Assembly (NCBI GenBank): GCA_032158295.1
Contig: CM063252.1
Location: forward strand, 21,162,036 to 21,226,035
DNA: 64,000 bases
DNA from: Pycnopodia helianthoides
Taxonomy: Eukaryota > Echinodermata > Asteroidea > Forcipulatida > Asteriidae
Direction of reading: 5' to 3'
A program made the translations under genes and the position numbers. The first letter of the stretch is position 1; the number at the start of each line of letters is the position of its first letter. Positions 60,691 to 64,000 of this stretch are shown here, piece after piece. The notes beneath the pieces are model-generated. The model was not told the DNA's origin and searched no databases. It saw only the letters and a list, made by a program, of their open reading frames with translations.

Positions 60691-61116
60691 GTACAATATG
60701 TGACTTGTTAACCAATGAGCTTTCAGATTGAGACGGAACAGTTTATATTTAATTATTGTAATTTATTACTAATTAACAATCTCCAACTTTGATCAGGCCA
60801 TATTAATAAACGTGTCCAATGAACATAACATTGAGGTATTCCTTGCAGTGTTGAGTCGACTCCGACCTTACAGGCCAAGGCCGAGTCCGAGTCTATTTAT
60901 ACAGAGCAGATGTCCCTAACGGAGTGTTGCCTGTAATTGATTTGACATTTGGCGGTGGATATGGGGTATGGTGTGCCCCCACCCCCCCCCCCCCCCCCAT
61001 TGTGTACTTCTGTACACAAGAAAGAGTGTGTTAAAATATGGGAATTCTTTTTCACCGTTTATTTATTTGTTCACTATTTACTTAATGATTTTTTATGTTG
61101 TTTTTTGTGTTTTTTG

Positions 61117-61164
61117 GGGTGTTTTGGGGGGTGGGGTGGGGGTGGGGGTGGGTGGGGGTGGGGG
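61117..61164 (+). other. G-quadruplex-forming tract
   Basis: At least six runs of four or more G separated by one to four bases. C-rich mononucleotide tracts lie nearby at 60976–60998. Confidence 0.7.
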
Positions 61165-61227
61165 GACCACAACACCCTCTGCCACATTGGGCATGGTAAG
61201 ATTTGACTCACAGTATAAAATTGAATA

Positions 61228-61560
61228 CATATAAAACCTTTTACAGGCGCCACTACGTCGCACCATGGAATAATTCAAAGAATAGAAACCTTTTAAACCG
61301 ATTGGTATGGATATCGCAGGGCCGACTGGATATGGCGTAGATGTGCCACACATTCTACGTATTCCCTGTAGACTCGAGTCACATGTGTAAACCAACAGCG
61401 CGCAGCTGGCATTATTTCCAGCGATATCCTTGGGCCTGTTTGACATGTCGTCATTGTATGCATTGTAGACCCTGTATATAGTGTTCTCCACACGTTCAGT
61501 ATCACAAGGTTTTTAAGCGCGCGACTCTGCACCCAATTCGTACTTCGGCAAGGCCATCAA
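61228..61560. other. Unassigned stretch with several local hairpins
   Basis: GGATATCGC (61312) pairs with GCGATATCC (61422), and CGTAGATGTG with CACATTCTACG around 61348. Higher GC than its surroundings. No known RNA family recognised. Confidence 0.3.
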
Positions 61561-62028
61561 GCCTTGGTATTGAGGGTAAGCTAACGATGTGCACAATATA
61601 TTCTCAAAATCACAACAATGTACAAGTGGTGTGAAGTTAAGTCGTATTTCACGTCAATTATTTCGGAATTACTTGATGAGGCTACACATTTCGAAAAGAC
61701 AAATTTATCATTATGATGTTCCTCTCCAAGAACAAAAACAGCCAACAGTTATCCTTTTTGTTTAGAGGTTGTAAATGCCAAAAAACAAACATGGAAGATC
61801 CTTAATTAAAACTGAACATGGCGGCAATTGAGATTGACACTTTCCAAAAGCTCTGTCCAATATTCTTTAATCAACATAAATTACAAGACTGGCCAAACGT
61901 ACTTTTCGAAATGAAATAAACTCTTTTAAAGACAGAAATAACTTTTTGCTGGTGATACTTCTAAACACATCTGTAAAAGCCATAAAAAACAGCACAGTGA
62001 AACAAATGAGGCAATTGCCTTTGTCGTA

Positions 62029-62160
62029 GGGGATTTTGTCCCCGGTGTTTGTGTCCCCCAAACGGTATATTAACAAGTTGATTCACAAGAGGGCGATATC
62101 AGACGAAATTTCCGAACAATTCGCCGTAAAGGGACACAAACTCCGGGGGACAGAATCTCC
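62029..62160. mobile_element. MITE with GGGGATTTTGTCCCC ends, 132 bp
   Basis: Left GGGGATTTTGTCCCCGG, right CCGGGGGACAGAATCTCC; GTTTGTGTCCC and GGGACACAAAC pair further in. Confidence 0.75.
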
Positions 62161-62269
62161 TGTCACACCGTCTTGTGTCAAAGCTGTGTATTGAGAGTTT
62201 CGACATGTAGAGACCAGTTTTATTTTGATCACGTGTTTGCTGGACGCAGAGTTCGCACGATCACGATAA

Positions 62270-62301
62270 TTGATCTCCATTATCAGTTTAATGGAGATCA
62301 A
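62270..62301. other. Perfect 13 bp hairpin
   Basis: TTGATCTCCATTA and its exact reverse complement are separated by six bases, 11 bp upstream of the left 26 bp repeat. It could form a hairpin in RNA or single-stranded DNA. Function unknown. Confidence 0.6.
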
Positions 62302-62312
62302 TGAGCGCAACC

Positions 62313-62338
62313 CAATGTGCAGTCTAGTCTGGCAACCG
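62313..62338. repeat. Left copy of 26 bp direct repeat flanking the TRIM fragment
   Basis: Starts CAATGTGCAGTCTAG and ends GGCAACCG; identical to 62763–62788. It carries a TAG that closes the TRIM frame on either side. Confidence 0.9.
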
Positions 62339-62762
62339 AATAGAAGCTATTGAAAAACACGAAATCAAACTGAAACAACAGCAAGGAAAACAACTACCTG
62401 GTGAGGAGTATGTTTCTAAATGTAGCAAACACAAGGGCAAGGATCTTAACATGTTTTGTAACAAATGCATGAAAGTGATATGTACAACTTGCATTGTAAG
62501 AGATCATCAATCCCATTCTCTAATGGAAATTAATGAAGCTTCAGACAAATGCAAACAACATGCCACAGAACTTCTAGCAAACGTAAGACAGAGTATCAAA
62601 ACCTTCAATATTGCTATTCAAGAAATAGACACATCCCGTAAGACATTAGACTCTATGTTTGCTGCCACCAAAGAGAAAATCTCCAAGAAGGCTGATGAGG
62701 AGATTGCCAAGGAGGTTGCCAGGATCAGAGAGGAGCAGCAAAAACTGATGCAAGAGGCTATA
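62339..62762 (+). pseudogene. TRIM-type B-box 2 plus coiled-coil fragment
   Basis: One open frame of about 141 codons, with an internal Met at 62451. It shows a full B-box type 2 zinc finger: CSKH, CNKC, CTTC, then HQSH, spaced C-x2-H-x8-C-x2-C-x4-C-x2-C-x4-H-x2-H. A helical, Lys/Glu-rich stretch (KISKKADEEIAKEVARIREE) follows, as in TRIM coiled coils. There is no RING domain upstream and no C-terminal domain; the frame ends in TAG at once after the homology. A perfect 26 bp direct repeat (62313–62338 and 62763–62788) bounds it exactly. No acceptor or donor at the edges is convincing, so a lone inserted gene fragment fits better than an exon. TRIM proteins are ubiquitin ligases or RNA regulators; this piece is unlikely to work alone. 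Confidence 0.8.
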
Positions 62763-62788
62763 CAATGTGCAGTCTAGTCTGGCAACCG
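62763..62788. repeat. Right copy of 26 bp direct repeat flanking the TRIM fragment
   Basis: Identical to 62313–62338. The pair behaves like a long target-site duplication or a microhomology-mediated insertion scar. Confidence 0.9.
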
Positions 62789-62853
62789 GTATGCGCATAT
62801 ACGTTTCTCGGACCGGCAATAGCTACCAATCGCGAGTCGTCACCAACTCTCTC

Positions 62854-63002
62854 AATAGACCGTGCAAATCTCGTGCGTATTCGAACATTTTTCTGACCAC
62901 TTTGGTCCCATCACGTACGGCGCTTTAACGCATGAAGGAAACAAACTCGCACGCTTTAACGGTCCCAATGTTCGAATTCACGCGAGACTTGCACAGTCTA
63001 TA
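62854..63002. mobile_element. MITE with ATAGAC(C/T)GTGCAA ends, 149 bp
   Basis: Left ATAGACCGTGCAAATCTCG, right CGAGACTTGCACAGTCTAT; ATTCGAACATT and AATGTTCGAAT pair further in. Confidence 0.75.
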
Positions 63003-63711
63003 CACAGCTCTGGCCCAATTGCATAGAGCTGCTAACAGCCGGTTTATTATTAGTAGTATTATTATTTATTCGGCATATTAAAAAGAACAAACAAAATGCA
63101 GAAAGAACTAGAATTTAGTGTTTGTACAAACAAACACTAGGTGTTCGGGTTTCTTTGAGGTCAATGTTGTGTTAATGTGTGAACAATTTATTTACATCGA
63201 TGGAAAGATTGTTGCTAGCTTTTGTAATTTTACAGAAAGTATAGTGTAAATCTATTACATGTATAGCTTTAGTTTACACAGGAAAAATTGCTAACTTACT
63301 ACTTACCGGAAGACAAGGTCAATGAGATCACACACTGTAAAGCGGTTGTATATTTTTGGAAGACCGGGTCTGGTGATGTAAAGATTGTACAAATCTAATG
63401 CATGGTTCACGAGTTAGGATTTTTTCAAAAATTTTACTTTATTTTAATTTAATTCAACACCTGATGACGTCATTATAACGTCATGATAGCAGTTACTTCA
63501 CTAGTGAAGAGCTAACTATGTGCGAAGTTTGAAAGTTTGTGGTATTGGGAAGTGTGTCTTTGTTGGCTGACAAAAATGCTCAAAATTTTGGATTAAACTA
63601 ACACAGCCCAGCATAGAGTCTTGCTCTATGCACAGCCTAATGCCAAATCAGGCTTCAGGGACTTTGGCCAGTGTGAAAATACACAAAATCCAAGATCCAA
63701 GAAAAAATTAC

Positions 63712-63950
63712 CCCCCCCATTTCATAGCGCTGCTAACCGTAAGCAAACGGAAAGGCATGCTAACCTTCCAGTGCTTACTGTACATGTATACATGTAAATT
63801 AATGACTTAACAATGCAAATCCACGGTGAACGCGCAAGCTCGCCATCTAATTTTCTTGCTTACCTGTGAATTACGCTAACGCTCCAGCAAATATTTATGC
63901 AATAGTAATAGTAAAATTTGCTCACCGTTAAGCAGAAATTGGACCCTGGT
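63712..63950. mobile_element. GGGCCCAATTTC MITE, diverged
   Basis: Left CCATTTCATAGCGCTGCTAA, right CCGTTAAGCAGAAATTGGAC. A fragment of the same left end lies at 63013–63040. Confidence 0.5.
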
Positions 63951-64000
63951 ATGGCAAAAATCAGTGCAGCTGATGTATGTTGCCAAAAACATTTAAAACA

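Noticed and set aside
61093..61491. 132 aa minus-strand frame
   Set aside because: Half of it is the translation of the G-rich tract; the rest lacks any known motif.

Overview
The window reads as nuclear DNA of a marine invertebrate deuterostome, most likely an echinoderm and plausibly a sea star. This is inferred from the AT-rich non-coding majority, widely spaced spliced genes (a CAP protein, an SLC16-type transporter, a TRIM B-box fragment), tRNA-derived SINEs, and very dense short inverted-repeat transposons with ends like GGGCCCAATTTCATGG and TTAAAGGAACATTACAG. The species cannot be proved from the sequence alone. Only two genes look intact, and both are on the minus strand.

Layout: 1–3.2 kb is repeat-bearing intergenic DNA. 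3.2–18.9 kb is a tandem-repeat cluster: a 482+19n bp satellite (14 full units), a ~105 bp satellite (~22 units), a 62 bp satellite (23 units) carried inside a 2.7 kb terminal-inverted-repeat element with a perfect 9 bp target duplication, a tandem run of tRNA-like SINE copies, a 7 bp microsatellite and an ~80 bp repeat. 19.5–27.8 kb holds duplicated, splice-bounded exon-like segments on the minus strand that look like a decaying, unrecognised gene. 28–35 kb is mainly mobile-element debris. 35.7–39.0 kb holds a four-exon secreted CAP-domain gene with a convincing TATA promoter. 39–50 kb is SINE and MITE remnants, including an interstitial telomere-type tract. 50.4–55.2 kb holds a four-exon monocarboxylate-transporter-like gene (507 aa). 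55.3–64 kb is MITEs, a ~0.5 kb tandem duplication, G-rich tracts, and a 424 bp TRIM B-box/coiled-coil fragment set between 26 bp perfect direct repeats.

The genes show no sign of acting together: one product is secreted, the other is a plasma-membrane carrier. The novelty lies in repeat architecture: a transposon carrying a satellite with a 10-monomer higher-order period, a satellite whose unit length changes in 19 bp steps, echoes of a CAP coding exon inside its own intron, and the direct-repeat-flanked TRIM fragment.
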